Assembly (NCBI GenBank): GCA_049487715.1
Contig: CP150569.1
Location: forward strand, 372,001-436,000
Reading direction: 5' to 3'
Length of the DNA stretch: 64,000 nucleotides
Source of the DNA: Pycnococcus provasolii
Taxonomy: Eukaryota; Chlorophyta; Pseudoscourfieldiophyceae; Pseudoscourfieldiales
Shown here: one piece after another, positions 1 through 7,965 of the stretch
Layout of the letters: each line of letters starts with the position of its first letter
How positions within the stretch are numbered: the stretch's first letter is position 1
Program-made: the position numbers and the translations under genes
Notes under the pieces: model-generated
The model's input: only the letters and a program-made list of their open reading frames with translations
What the model was told of the DNA's origin: nothing
The model's database searches: none

Positions 1-1038
1 GGCAGATTCTGCTTCTGCTCGGGATCTGCGCTTCTGAAGTTCCCAAAGCACGGCACCGTGCACACGATAGCAAACGTTGCCACCAAGGCTGGTACAGCTC
101 CCACGTACTCATCTAATCCAACATTCCGAATGAATGGTGTGCCGGTACTTGGGCTCTATCGGTCACGCAGCGTGATGGTTGGTCCTGACGAAGCGGACGG
201 TGACGGTGGTCTCATCACAGTGCTTGGCGACGCTAACTGCATTGACTACAGCCATCAGCAGGGCGAGTGCTATGGCCTCATCAGCCAAATTCTGGAGACG
301 GGATCGGGCCTGAGGTTAGGCAATTTACCCGAAGACAAGAAGGCGATCCTGAGGGGAAATGGGCAGTCTTCTTTCAAGCTCAGCGAGGACATCGGTGTGG
401 ATCAAGCCCTACCCACGAGGCGCGAGGATGATGCCACGCTTGCAGAATTTTCCTCCGTGCTGGGCAAGCCCATGTGGTGCGGCCCCGATGCTCAGGGTAC
501 GCATGCAGCGGGCGTGAGCAAAAGGTTGACTGGAATAGATGCCATTCGAAAGGTTTTCGACGAGAGAAAAGTTGACCATTTTGTCAAGACATCCGGTGCC
601 GTGAAGCACGATACGCCTGCCGAGGCTAAGGAGGCACCAAGGCCGTCGGGCAAGGATGCACCAAAGCCGTCTGGTGCGTCGTCGTCAGACTTGTCGTCTT
701 CGTCTTCGTCTTCGTCTTCCGCATCGCAGACAAGCGATGGTGCAGCTCACCCTGATGCTGCGTCTGCGGGAGCGGGACAGGACGTTCGTCTCGTGGAGAA
801 GAAGACGCTGGAGGAAAATTCCGAAACGCCCGGCAGCCCGATGGATGACTTGGGATCTCAGCTCATTGCTAGCCGCGCTTTGGGCGTGATAGGCGGGCTG
901 ATGCTGCTGGCAGTAAGCCGTAGCTTAAGTTCCAGGAGGATGCGAGTAAACAGCGGCGCTTCGAGGAGGCGAGAGGATGACATTGCATCGCCGGTGAGAG
1001 GTGGACGGAAGGCGGTGCGAAGGTCGGTGCTTGTGTAG
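1..1038 (+). CDS. Site-1-protease-like (SKI-1/MBTPS1) subtilase, C-terminal part
   Basis: The frame is open from the first base, so the gene is cut by the window edge and only its last 345 or so residues are present. The segment GGLITVLGDANCIDYSHQQG matches the conserved C-terminal core of site-1 proteases, where a GGR-VYGDSNC-D-SH signature follows the subtilase domain. The catalytic Asp/His/Ser region lies outside the window. After the core comes a low-complexity Pro/Ser/Ala linker (about residues 200-265), then one hydrophobic segment (ALGVIGGLMLLAVS) followed by a basic tail. This fits a single-pass Golgi/ER membrane protease with a short cytosolic end. Known role of the family is processing of membrane-bound transcription factors and secretory proteins. 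It is tail-to-tail with the next gene, 86 bp apart. Assignment rests on the core motif and topology. Confidence 0.7.
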   Translation, partial: GRFCFCSGSALLKFPKHGTVHTIANVATKAGTAPTYSSNPTFRMNGVPVLGLYRSRSVMVGPDEADGDGGLITVLGDANCIDYSHQQGECYGLISQILETGSGLRLGNLPEDKKAILRGNGQSSFKLSEDIGVDQALPTRREDDATLAEFSSVLGKPMWCGPDAQGTHAAGVSKRLTGIDAIRKVFDERKVDHFVKTSGAVKHDTPAEAKEAPRPSGKDAPKPSGASSSDLSSSSSSSSSASQTSDGAAHPDAASAGAGQDVRLVEKKTLEENSETPGSPMDDLGSQLIASRALGVIGGLMLLAVSRSLSSRRMRVNSGASRRREDDIASPVRGGRKAVRRSVLV

Positions 1039-1124
1039 TCCCTCATTATAGCTACGGAGAAATAACTTCTATTCTTTACTCGAGAATTTTTGTTTGACAA
1101 ACACACGAAACATTTATTTCCCCA

Positions 1125-2246
1125 TCACTCCTCCGCGGGCGCCGGCGCCTCCTCAGCAGGCGCAGGAGCCTCAGCAGGCGCAGGAGCCGCCTCGCCTGCC
1201 GAGGCAGCCTTCGCAGCGGCGGCATCACCCGCCTCCTTTGCCTTGGTTCCCAGGTCCGCGATCGCCTTGATGAAGGTGGACGCCTTGCGCACGCCCGAGT
1301 TCTCCGGGTCAACGCCGGCGTACAAGTGCAAGGTTCCGATTTGCGCGAAGTCGAACATGCTCGAGTCGTGGTACGAGAGCACGACAAGTGGGTCGTACGG
1401 GGTGCAGACGTGGTCTGTGTACTTGTACCAGTCATCAGCATCGTACAGCTCAACCTGACCCTCGTACTTTGCCCTGAGCGGGAACACCTGCATGAACTTC
1501 TCGCGGTTGTTCATGCGGAATAGCGTCGTCTGCTCGGACACAGCCTCTCCCGCGGAGTCGGCTCCAAGGAACGACACGTCGTCGAGCTGCAGGCTCACCT
1601 TGTACGCTGCGTTCTTGCTCACCACCTGGAACGGAACGAAACCTGAGAGTCGGTCGAGAACGAAGCTCGCGTCTTGCATGTGTTGGCGGAAGTTGAACGC
1701 TTCAGCGAGCGGTTCGATCTTGCCGGTTCCCACGAGCTTCACCTTTCCCGTCTCCTCGTCCACCTCCCCGTCTGGCGACTCGACCATAACCTCCTGCACG
1801 TTTCCCTGCAGTCCAATGGAGCGCACCTTCCACAGCGCGCCGTTCTTGTCCGCCTTGACAGCCTTGGCGAGCGGCACCATCGGCCCAATGCAGATGATGA
1901 CGAGCGACGACTTGTACTTTTCCGCCAGCTCGATGATGAAGGCGTCCGGGTCTTCTCTGACAGTCTCCGGCGCCGCCCACGACGGGTCCATCGAGCAGCC
2001 GAGCGCGCTTGTGTCGCTGTACTCTGCGTCCGTGTCTCCGATGCAGATGGGCACTTTGCTGACGTCCAGTCCGGCGTATTTGAGAAAGTGTGCCGCCGAC
2101 GCCGCTCGCTTCTGCCCCGCGCCTCCGCACGTGACGATGCCGACGATGTGGCACGTCTGCGAGGCCACCATGAGTGCGATGGTGTCGTCGATGTCGCGGC
2201 CTATGTCCGTGATGATGAGCACGGGTTCGCGCGTGTCAGCCGTCAT
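1125..2246 (-). CDS. Nucleoside hydrolase-like (IUNH superfamily) protein
   Basis: This 373-residue protein starts with ATG at 2246. Residues 12-22 read IITDIGRDIDD, the Asp-rich N-terminal calcium/ribose-binding signature of inosine-uridine nucleoside hydrolases (usually D-D-G-DD). A Rossmann-like order follows: a GIVTCGG strand, a CIGDTDA segment and an IICIGPMVPLAKAV segment that matches the family's hydrophobic glycine-containing strand. Family members hydrolyse the N-glycosidic bond of nucleosides in purine/pyrimidine salvage; the substrate cannot be read from sequence. The C-terminus ends in an unusual Ala/Pro/Glu repeat tail (about 25 residues, APAPAEE-type) encoded by GC-rich repeats at 1135-1200. 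No signal peptide is visible. It is transcribed towards the site-1-protease gene. Confidence 0.7.
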   Translation of the reverse strand: MTADTREPVLIITDIGRDIDDTIALMVASQTCHIVGIVTCGGAGQKRAASAAHFLKYAGLDVSKVPICIGDTDAEYSDTSALGCSMDPSWAAPETVREDPDAFIIELAEKYKSSLVIICIGPMVPLAKAVKADKNGALWKVRSIGLQGNVQEVMVESPDGEVDEETGKVKLVGTGKIEPLAEAFNFRQHMQDASFVLDRLSGFVPFQVVSKNAAYKVSLQLDDVSFLGADSAGEAVSEQTTLFRMNNREKFMQVFPLRAKYEGQVELYDADDWYKYTDHVCTPYDPLVVLSYHDSSMFDFAQIGTLHLYAGVDPENSGVRKASTFIKAIADLGTKAKEAGDAAAAKAASAGEAAPAPAEAPAPAEEAPAPAEE

Positions 2247-3122
2247 GGTGAGAAGGCTTAAGGCGTGCGTTAATGGAGCGGAATGGAAGTGCGTGCGTGC
2301 GTGTTTGCGAAAGCCCTATTGGGAAGGGAAGGAGTCCACGGAATAGCCGGCTGCTAGGAGGGCGAAGAGGACGAGAAGGAGGGAGGTGAGAATAAGCGGG
2401 ATAGAATAGGCGGTGTGGAAGAAAGAGGAGGCCACCTGAGGTTGTACTGGAAAAAGAGAGGAGGACGTCGACGACAACCTGCAGTGGGAATGGTGGTCGC
2501 ACCCCACTGACTGACTTGAGGTCGAGGCATCGGCGCAACGCATCGGACAGGTCGGACAGGAGGAGTCATCGGACCGCCTAGTTCTATCTGAGGAGCGACC
2601 CATCAACGCCATCATGCCCATTAGTAGGACTAGGCTTCCTACCGGGTCACAGGTTCTCGCCCTCGTCGCCCCTCGTCCCTCCTCTCTTTCACCGTGAACC
2701 GGCCTTTCCTTCCCTCGCGTCGCGGGAGCAGCGTCTCTTGCCTCACCCTTGCAGACAGCCGTTCAATGGGCCCTTGGTCTATAGCGCCGCAGGCTGACTC
2801 CGGGGAACTCGGAGGTAGTCATGACGTCATGGGATGCACCTGATTACTGGCTATCATGTTTCCACCTTCTCAGGCACATGTGTGACTCTTCAGTCGCCAT
2901 CACGTTGATGCACGGTTGGTGGCGTTGGCGACGACAACAACGACAACAAGTCGCAAGTGGAGCTCTCACGCCGGACGCCAGCGAAAAGCGGCCTGATAGT
3001 AGATTCGAAAGGTCGCCACCGCCTTGCTGAGAATGGATGACCGTTGGACGAAGTAAACGCAGTTCCATAACTGAATGAGCGATCTACATAGATTAGATAT
3101 AAAGGATGTATCATCTACAAAA
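2247..3122. other. Intergenic region with a 3'-flank repeat copy
   Basis: This 876-bp stretch lies upstream of the nucleoside hydrolase and downstream of the nuclease gene. The left half (2247-2800) is purine/pyrimidine-biased and gives only short ORFs without recognisable domains. The right part (about 2880-3085) is a copy of the dispersed 3'-flank repeat described separately. No convincing gene is seen. Confidence 0.5.
2880..3085 (-). repeat. 3'-flank repeat, copy A (behind the nuclease gene)
   Basis: Read on the minus strand this begins GATCGCTCATTCAG just behind the nuclease stop codon and runs about 200 nt. It shares its first part with the copies behind RRP45, CNOT2 and the papain-like protease. 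Its distal part (the CGTTGATGCACGGTTGGTGG motif on the plus strand) is shared with copy F at 50541-50790. It is in sense orientation to the gene it follows. Function unknown. Confidence 0.65.
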
Positions 3123-4448
3123 CTAAAGTATCGCGCGAGCGAGCAGGGCCACAGCACTCCCTACGAAGAGCGCGAACGCCAACGTGCTCGCCTTGCTCGC
3201 GCCCGCACTCGACCACAGTCCTCCACCCCCTTTTGCTGGTTGCGACGTCGTCGAAGATGAAGACAGCGGCGAACTCTCCGACGAAGCTGCAGATGCAGGC
3301 GGCGACTTCGCATCGCCACCTGCTTCGAAATCAAAGGTCACCGACATAGGGAAGTGATCGCTCACGGAGGTCGGATCAATGCTGTGGTAGAACGTCACAT
3401 CGACGATGTACCTCGCAAGCTGCTTTGAAACCAGTATGTGATCAATCGCTGAGATTTCGCGCGTTGAGGATCGGTCAAATGCGTTGTCGCCGTTGCGATC
3501 GTACCACGCGGTATAGCGCTCGTTTTTTGGAAGTCTCGCCATCACATTCTCCAGCTCGTCCATACCGTCGTTGTCAACGTCCTTCAACATCTTCAGCACG
3601 CGCGACGTCGGCTGATTGTTATTTGCATCCATGATGGCGCCATCAAAATCATTCAAATCGCCAAGCACGATCACCTCGTTGCCAGAAGAAATCTCGCCTC
3701 GCACGACATCCGCAAGCACAGCCGCCTGGCCCTCGCGCTGCATGCACGACTGCTGCTGCGTCGGAAACGCCTTGAGATGTGCCCCTACCACCGTGACGCG
3801 GTACTTCTGCAAGTCGAACCGAGCAACCACGTTCTTGCTTACGCCCGTGCTCAAGCTCCCCGCGGAACCTGAGCCGCATCCACTTCCAGACAGCGGGATT
3901 TGTGAGCGCTCGTCTGTTCGCGTCGGCGACCCCAGCACGGGCACGCGGCTCAGAATAGCAACATCCTGCCCGGTGGAGGTGTCACGCCCCTTCACGAACA
4001 ATGGCTTGTAGCTTTGATCACCGAGCTTGTCTCGTAGTCGCTCCAGCACCTGCTCGTCCTCCACCTCGGCGAGGTGCACGATGTCCGCCACGCGCCGTCC
4101 ACCGTCGTTTGCCATGTTCAGAACAGTATTTTTCAAACCCGCGGCAATGCGCTCGAGATGCTTGTCTGCGCACGGCTCGCCGCAGTCGGCGTACGGCGAC
4201 TTGCTCGGATCCTGTCGTCCATCGAACAGCCACTCGACGTTCCAGTGTGAAATGGTCACCACATGCGGGGCGGCGTGAGCCAGCTTGGGCTCGGAAAGAT
4301 TCAACACCGTCAGTAATGTGATTACCACTAACGGTGCATTCGACGACGCCACCCAGGCGTGCGATGTTGTGACGCGCAACGGGCGACGCGCGCAACGGGC
4401 GACACACAACGCGCGACGCGGCAATGTGCCGCAGCTGCGTTCCATCAT
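3123..4448 (-). CDS. Secreted/membrane endonuclease/exonuclease/phosphatase family protein
   Basis: The frame is open to 4607, but the first ATG pair in good context is at 4448 (MMERSCGTL), giving 441 residues. A hydrophobic signal (NAPLVVITLLTVLN) ends in an AHAA cleavage-like site and is followed by the EEP (DNase I-like) fold. Visible motifs are ISHWNVEWLF (metal-binding Asn), HLAEVEDE (catalytic Glu), AHLKAFP, VLGDLNDFDG (the G-D-x-N signature) and the terminal SVSDHFPMSV (catalytic SDH). All key residues are present, so it is probably an active metal-dependent nuclease or phosphodiesterase outside the cytosol. The C-terminus ends in a Ser-rich spacer and a hydrophobic stretch (LAFALFVGSAVALLARAIL), suggesting a membrane or GPI anchor. 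Its 5' end is shared with the unrelated ATPase gene at 16699. A start farther upstream is possible. Confidence 0.75.
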   Translation of the reverse strand: MMERSCGTLPRRALCVARCARRPLRVTTSHAWVASSNAPLVVITLLTVLNLSEPKLAHAAPHVVTISHWNVEWLFDGRQDPSKSPYADCGEPCADKHLERIAAGLKNTVLNMANDGGRRVADIVHLAEVEDEQVLERLRDKLGDQSYKPLFVKGRDTSTGQDVAILSRVPVLGSPTRTDERSQIPLSGSGCGSGSAGSLSTGVSKNVVARFDLQKYRVTVVGAHLKAFPTQQQSCMQREGQAAVLADVVRGEISSGNEVIVLGDLNDFDGAIMDANNNQPTSRVLKMLKDVDNDGMDELENVMARLPKNERYTAWYDRNGDNAFDRSSTREISAIDHILVSKQLARYIVDVTFYHSIDPTSVSDHFPMSVTFDFEAGGDAKSPPASAASSESSPLSSSSTTSQPAKGGGGLWSSAGASKASTLAFALFVGSAVALLARAIL

Positions 4449-4520
4449 CGTCGACGAGTGCGTGAGTGTCCACAAAACCAGCCCAGCCAGGACGAGAGGG
4501 AGTTTCTCGTAACGGACTGG
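4430..4520 (-). repeat. Shared 5' module, copy 1 (promoter/5'UTR/first codons of nuclease gene)
   Basis: On the minus strand this carries CTCGTCCTGGCTGGGCTGG, then CACTCGTCGACGATGATG and the first codons (ACGCAGC). The same string with few differences occurs at 16660-16745, at the start of the GET3B-like gene. The similarity covers the 5' UTR, the start codon and roughly six codons, and then stops. Confidence 0.65.
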
Positions 4521-4608
4521 GGGAGGGGACCCGTGGTAGAACCAGGAGGTAGAACCACCTGTGGCCCGAGGAAAAAAACTGGTGTCTGGGGATCCCGCTC
4601 GGGGCAAA

Positions 4609-4827
4609 AGTAAGGTTACTACCCGGTAACTCGGTAAGTTAAGACTTAAGTACTTCAGCGACGCGTACTTCGACGTTTACTTCGCAGCCTCCGCCGAGCG
4701 CGCCGCCGAGCGGCGCGCGTCTAGACGGCGGAAGACGCCGTCGCCGGAAGCATCCGAAGCAACGAAACAGACGGCAAACAAAGAGTGATCAACGCGTGTC
4801 TCTTACAAGTTACAAGTTGCGGTTATC
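4609..4827. promoter_or_regulatory. Intergenic, putative divergent promoter region
   Basis: Short region between the nuclease 5' end and the HNH/EsV-1-7 pseudogene. It contains a GC-rich inverted stretch (GCCGAGCGCGCCGCCGAGCG, about 4691-4710) and a run of TTACAAG repeats just before the ATG at 4828. No core promoter element is certain. Confidence 0.25.
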
Positions 4828-6057
4828 ATGGCGACTCGCGACAAGCGTCGTGGATTCACTGACAAACAAAAGCTCTTTATTGTCCTCGAACAAGGGGGCA
4901 CATGCACGAAATGCGGTAAAAAGCTGGGTAACGGTACTGTCCAATTTCACCACAAGAAGTTTTGGGGGAGGGGGGACAAAACCCATGACTCCATGAGGTG
5001 CACACCGCGCGTGCAATCAGCATCCGCGAGAGCGCACGAAGGCTCATCGCGGCCATCGGCGACGAGGCCATACGCGCCACCGCACAACCCGACATTTGCG
5101 GAGTTGATCGCGGAGTTGATCTCGTGCTCGGTTGGCACGATGGTCCGGCGACGCAAGCCGCAAAGGCTTACGCCGCGATCGAAACCGTGTGCGCGGCGCG
5201 CGCGGGCGAGCTCATCGCGGAGCACGGCTTGGATGAGCTCGTCAACAAGAAGCACGAGGGTGGCGGCGTCATTTATGGCTTGCGCGTCGTCAAGCTCATA
5301 GAGTACACACGCGAAGAGCGCAAAGCGATTCTCTAGTCTCTACCTGACCAACAAAATAGATGATGACACGCTTATCGACAGGCGGCTCGACGAGCTCGAA
5401 AGCCTCGAAAAGACCGGGCGCATGCAACCGTTCGTGCTATTGTACGTCGGGCAGACGGTGTGCGTGCTCGTACGACGCCGTCAGCACGCGACGATGGAAA
5501 ATAAGCCACCCTCCCTCACTGCCGTCGCATGCGCGTGCTTTCGAGGGCACATAGACGACAGGGACATCGACATCGACGTGCTTGGGGTCGTCGACAACGT
5601 TGTCGCTCATCGACTTGGCCTCGGCGACGACGTCGACATGAAGACGCTCATGAACGCAGCCGAGTTTGCGTTCTTCGCGAGCTCGTCGGCATCGACGGCG
5701 CTCACGAATCGTGTGCCGGCAGGGTATGAAGGCGCGTTCATGGCGTCTGCTCGTGGCGATGGTGGTGGTGGTGGTGGCGATGAGGATGACGACGACGTGC
5801 CGCATGTTCGTGACCCATGTCATCATCCGATGTGTGTCGTTTGCAACCAAAGGCACTCATCGTATGGACCTGCCGATGGTCCCAGGCGACGGTGCGCGAC
5901 ATGCCGCCTCCCAGAAGATAAGTGCAAGAATTTTAGTTCTTTGTGCTCGCTCTGCTTGGAGGAGGGAGTCACAACGCACGCGTCGTATGGGCCAGTGGGA
6001 GGTACACGAGAACGTTGCATGAAACACAAAAAGCACGATGATGAAAAAAAGAAGTAA
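4828..6057 (+). pseudogene. HNH-like / EsV-1-7 cysteine-repeat gene broken by two frameshifts
   Basis: Three overlapping frames make one continuous product of about 410 residues. Frame 1 (4828-4989) has an HNH-like start: TCTKCGKKLG followed by VQFHHKK. Frame 0 (4992-5333) continues HEVHTARAISIRES...EERKAIL. Frame 1 again (5335-6057) continues SLYLTNKIDDDTL into an acidic linker and two cysteine/histidine motifs. The last motif (CSLCLEEG..., then ASYGPVGGTRERCMKHK) matches the EsV-1-7 repeat, a short zinc-binding motif known from a phaeovirus, brown algae and some other algae. The breaks are one missing base near 4990 and one extra base near 5334; both could be decay or sequencing error. No similarity to neighbouring cellular genes is seen. 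Parts recur at 33579-33643 and 34552-34725. Viral or mobile origin is an inference. Confidence 0.5.
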
Positions 6058-6374
6058 ATAAAAAGAGTAAAATAAAAAAGGAGTAATTTCAAAAAAGTCT
6101 TAAACAGTACAATCTTCTATAAACAAAATAGTCTTACAGCAGTATGTTGTAGTAAATCTTGTGACGCACTAAGTAGTCACTGCGTCACAGGAGGAGAGCT
6201 CTCCCAATGATGAAGAAATATCAGAACAAGATCTCTCTTCTTCCTCAGATGACGTCGTAAGAAGTTGCGTGGCCACCAAGTTGTTGTCCATCATGGTAAT
6301 GTTGGTGGTGTTCAGGCACCCTTCGTTTCCGCCAAGACGAACGAGATTGGCCACCTCCGCCACCGTCTCTTCGA
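5886..6374 (+). repeat. Segmental duplication, left copy (EsV-1-7 3' end plus GT61 tail)
   Basis: These 489 bp are about 95% identical to 34552-35032. The left part holds the final EsV-1-7 repeat and its 3' flank. The right part (6169-6374, minus strand) encodes the last 68 or so codons of the GT61 glycosyltransferase (EETVAEVANLVRLGGNEG to SSCDAVTT) without the rest of that gene. Small indels, including a 9-nt insertion adding codons, separate the copies. Confidence 0.85.
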
Positions 6375-6392
6375 TGTACAAAAGTTCAAAAT

Positions 6393-6496
6393 TCTGAATG
6401 GCGCTGCTAAATGGGCTGAATGGTGAAATTGAATAGTATGAACGGACGACCGTTGTTGGACAAAGTAAAGTACACTCCATTACCGAATGAGCGATC
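6393..6496 (-). repeat. 3'-flank repeat, copy C (behind RRP45)
   Basis: On the minus strand this starts at the RRP45 stop codon (TAAGATCGCTCATTCGGTAA), continues with TTTACTTTGTCCAACAACGG and ends in CCATTCAGCC-type repeats. It is in sense orientation to the gene it follows and abuts the duplicated GT61 tail. Confidence 0.7.
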
Positions 6497-7780
6497 TTAG
6501 GATTTGCGCTTCGCCTTCTTCGCCTTCTTAACAAGAAGCGCATCCTCAAGATCTGAGGGATCTTCAGCTAACATGGTAGGATGGCGTTGTGCGTCGGTAT
6601 TGGCAGGTGTGTCGTCGGGGCCAATAACAGAAGATTTGGCTGTTTTTGATGCAGGACCGTGCGATGGCGGCCAGGCGTCGGGCACGGCGGGAGGTGCACC
6701 CTCAAGCGTTGGTGCGTCCATGCGGCGCAGGCCGATGGTACCTGCCAAGTTATGATTGCCTTGTGTAGGAGGGGGCGCGGCGTCCACAACCATTCCTGAA
6801 GCAGCATTGGCGCCGGCGCTGGCAGCAGTCATCGCTCGATCGTCCTTCCGAGGCGCGGCGACAGCTGCGCCATGTCGTCGAATGCGCGCGGCGATTTTGG
6901 CCTTCTCGTGACTCGCCAGCGTTTCGTCAATCACCTTCATGATTTCCTCATGTCGGCGCGAAGCTGCCGTCATGCATTTGTTTATTGCATCAGGCGACAT
7001 CGCCCCTCCGCCAAGCTTCGCGAGCTGACTCACCTCGCCGCGCTCGTTCACAACCACCATCACCTCCGAGCCCGTCTCGGCGCCACGCGGCGCGCTGGCC
7101 GCCGCCACCTCCAAAGGCGTTGGGTCCGGTATGATTACACCGTCCAAGACGGCAAATTGGAAAGGCAGCGGCTGTGTGAGCAGGCTGAGCGGCACAGGCT
7201 CGCGGTCCCGCGGGTCGTGCACAACCACCTTGTCCGCGTGTGCGTCGTCGGCACCATCGATGTGCGTGACATTTGCACCCGTGGTGTCCACGGATACTTC
7301 AGGCCTACGGAATGCTCTCAAAGCTGCGACTGCCGCGATGCCCAGCGCCTCGGTGGCGCACCCGTCGTCCGCACACGTGATGGCGAGCGCCACTTCGATG
7401 TGCCAGACGCGTTTCCCGGCTGTGACGCAAAGGCTCTCGAGGTCCAACGCCCTTCTCTGCCTGCCCACGAACGCTCGCTCGAGCACGCGTGCCGCCCCCG
7501 CCTCCAAGGAAGCCAGAGCTTCCTCGTGCGGCGCGGAAGCGGCGCGGAACCGCAGCGTTCCCTCTCGTCCTGTGCGCGTGTGCCTCGACGACGGCGGCGC
7601 AAGCACCGCGCGCACGTGTGCCGTTGCCTGCGTTCTTCCCAGCGTGACGACGGCTGAGTTGTTGTTTCGTATTTGTATGTGAATGGAGCGGTGCTTGCTG
7701 CGAGCGGGGATGTTCGATGAACCTGACAACCTACACGGCACGTAGGTGACGGAGGCGGCGGCGGCGGCGGCGGGGCGCAT
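6497..7780 (-). CDS. RRP45: Exosome complex subunit RRP45-like (RNase PH fold)
   Basis: A 427-residue protein from ATG 7780. Residues matching the exosome PH-ring subunit RRP45/EXOSC9 include VVTLGRTQATAHVRAVL, RALDLESLCVTAGKRVW (the highly conserved D-ESLC--GK-VW block), AALRAFRRPEVSV, then VLDGVIIPDPTPLE and EVMVVVNERGEVSQLAKLGG. The protein would act in the nuclear/cytoplasmic RNA exosome ring, which is catalytically inert in eukaryotes. The basic Lys-rich C-terminus (KKAKKAKRKS) is common in this subunit. Odd: the normal N-terminal R-DGR motif is not present in this frame, so an upstream exon may be missed or the end is divergent. The gene is head-to-head with RPB1 across 185 bp. Confidence 0.8.
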   Translation of the reverse strand: MRPAAAAAASVTYVPCRLSGSSNIPARSKHRSIHIQIRNNNSAVVTLGRTQATAHVRAVLAPPSSRHTRTGREGTLRFRAASAPHEEALASLEAGAARVLERAFVGRQRRALDLESLCVTAGKRVWHIEVALAITCADDGCATEALGIAAVAALRAFRRPEVSVDTTGANVTHIDGADDAHADKVVVHDPRDREPVPLSLLTQPLPFQFAVLDGVIIPDPTPLEVAAASAPRGAETGSEVMVVVNERGEVSQLAKLGGGAMSPDAINKCMTAASRRHEEIMKVIDETLASHEKAKIAARIRRHGAAVAAPRKDDRAMTAASAGANAASGMVVDAAPPPTQGNHNLAGTIGLRRMDAPTLEGAPPAVPDAWPPSHGPASKTAKSSVIGPDDTPANTDAQRHPTMLAEDPSDLEDALLVKKAKKAKRKS

Positions 7781-7965
7781 CACTTCGACTGGGAATGGAC
7801 GCCTAAGGTTACTTCCTCCCCCCGAATTTCTCTCCCCCAACCCCTCTTCCCACCCCCAATCTGGAGTTTTATTCTGCTCTCTCCCCGGACCAAACCCTTC
7901 CTTCGTTCGCCCCCTCCGGCCCCTTTCCTCCTCCGCCACACCGGCGGCTGCGAGCACCTCGCGTC
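7781..7965. promoter_or_regulatory. Bidirectional promoter region, RRP45/RPB1
   Basis: Only 185 bp separate the two divergent start codons. The strand towards RPB1 is strongly pyrimidine-rich (7806-7935), as often seen in compact algal promoters/5' leaders. No TATA box is visible. Confidence 0.45.

Noticed and set aside
2316-2621. 101-codon minus-strand ORF with a hydrophobic segment
   Set aside because: It lies in a pyrimidine-rich leader of the nucleoside hydrolase gene, with no family resemblance.
4828-5000. Homing endonuclease inside an intron
   Set aside because: The HNH-like segment is short, lacks a clear third motif in one frame and is not inside another gene.
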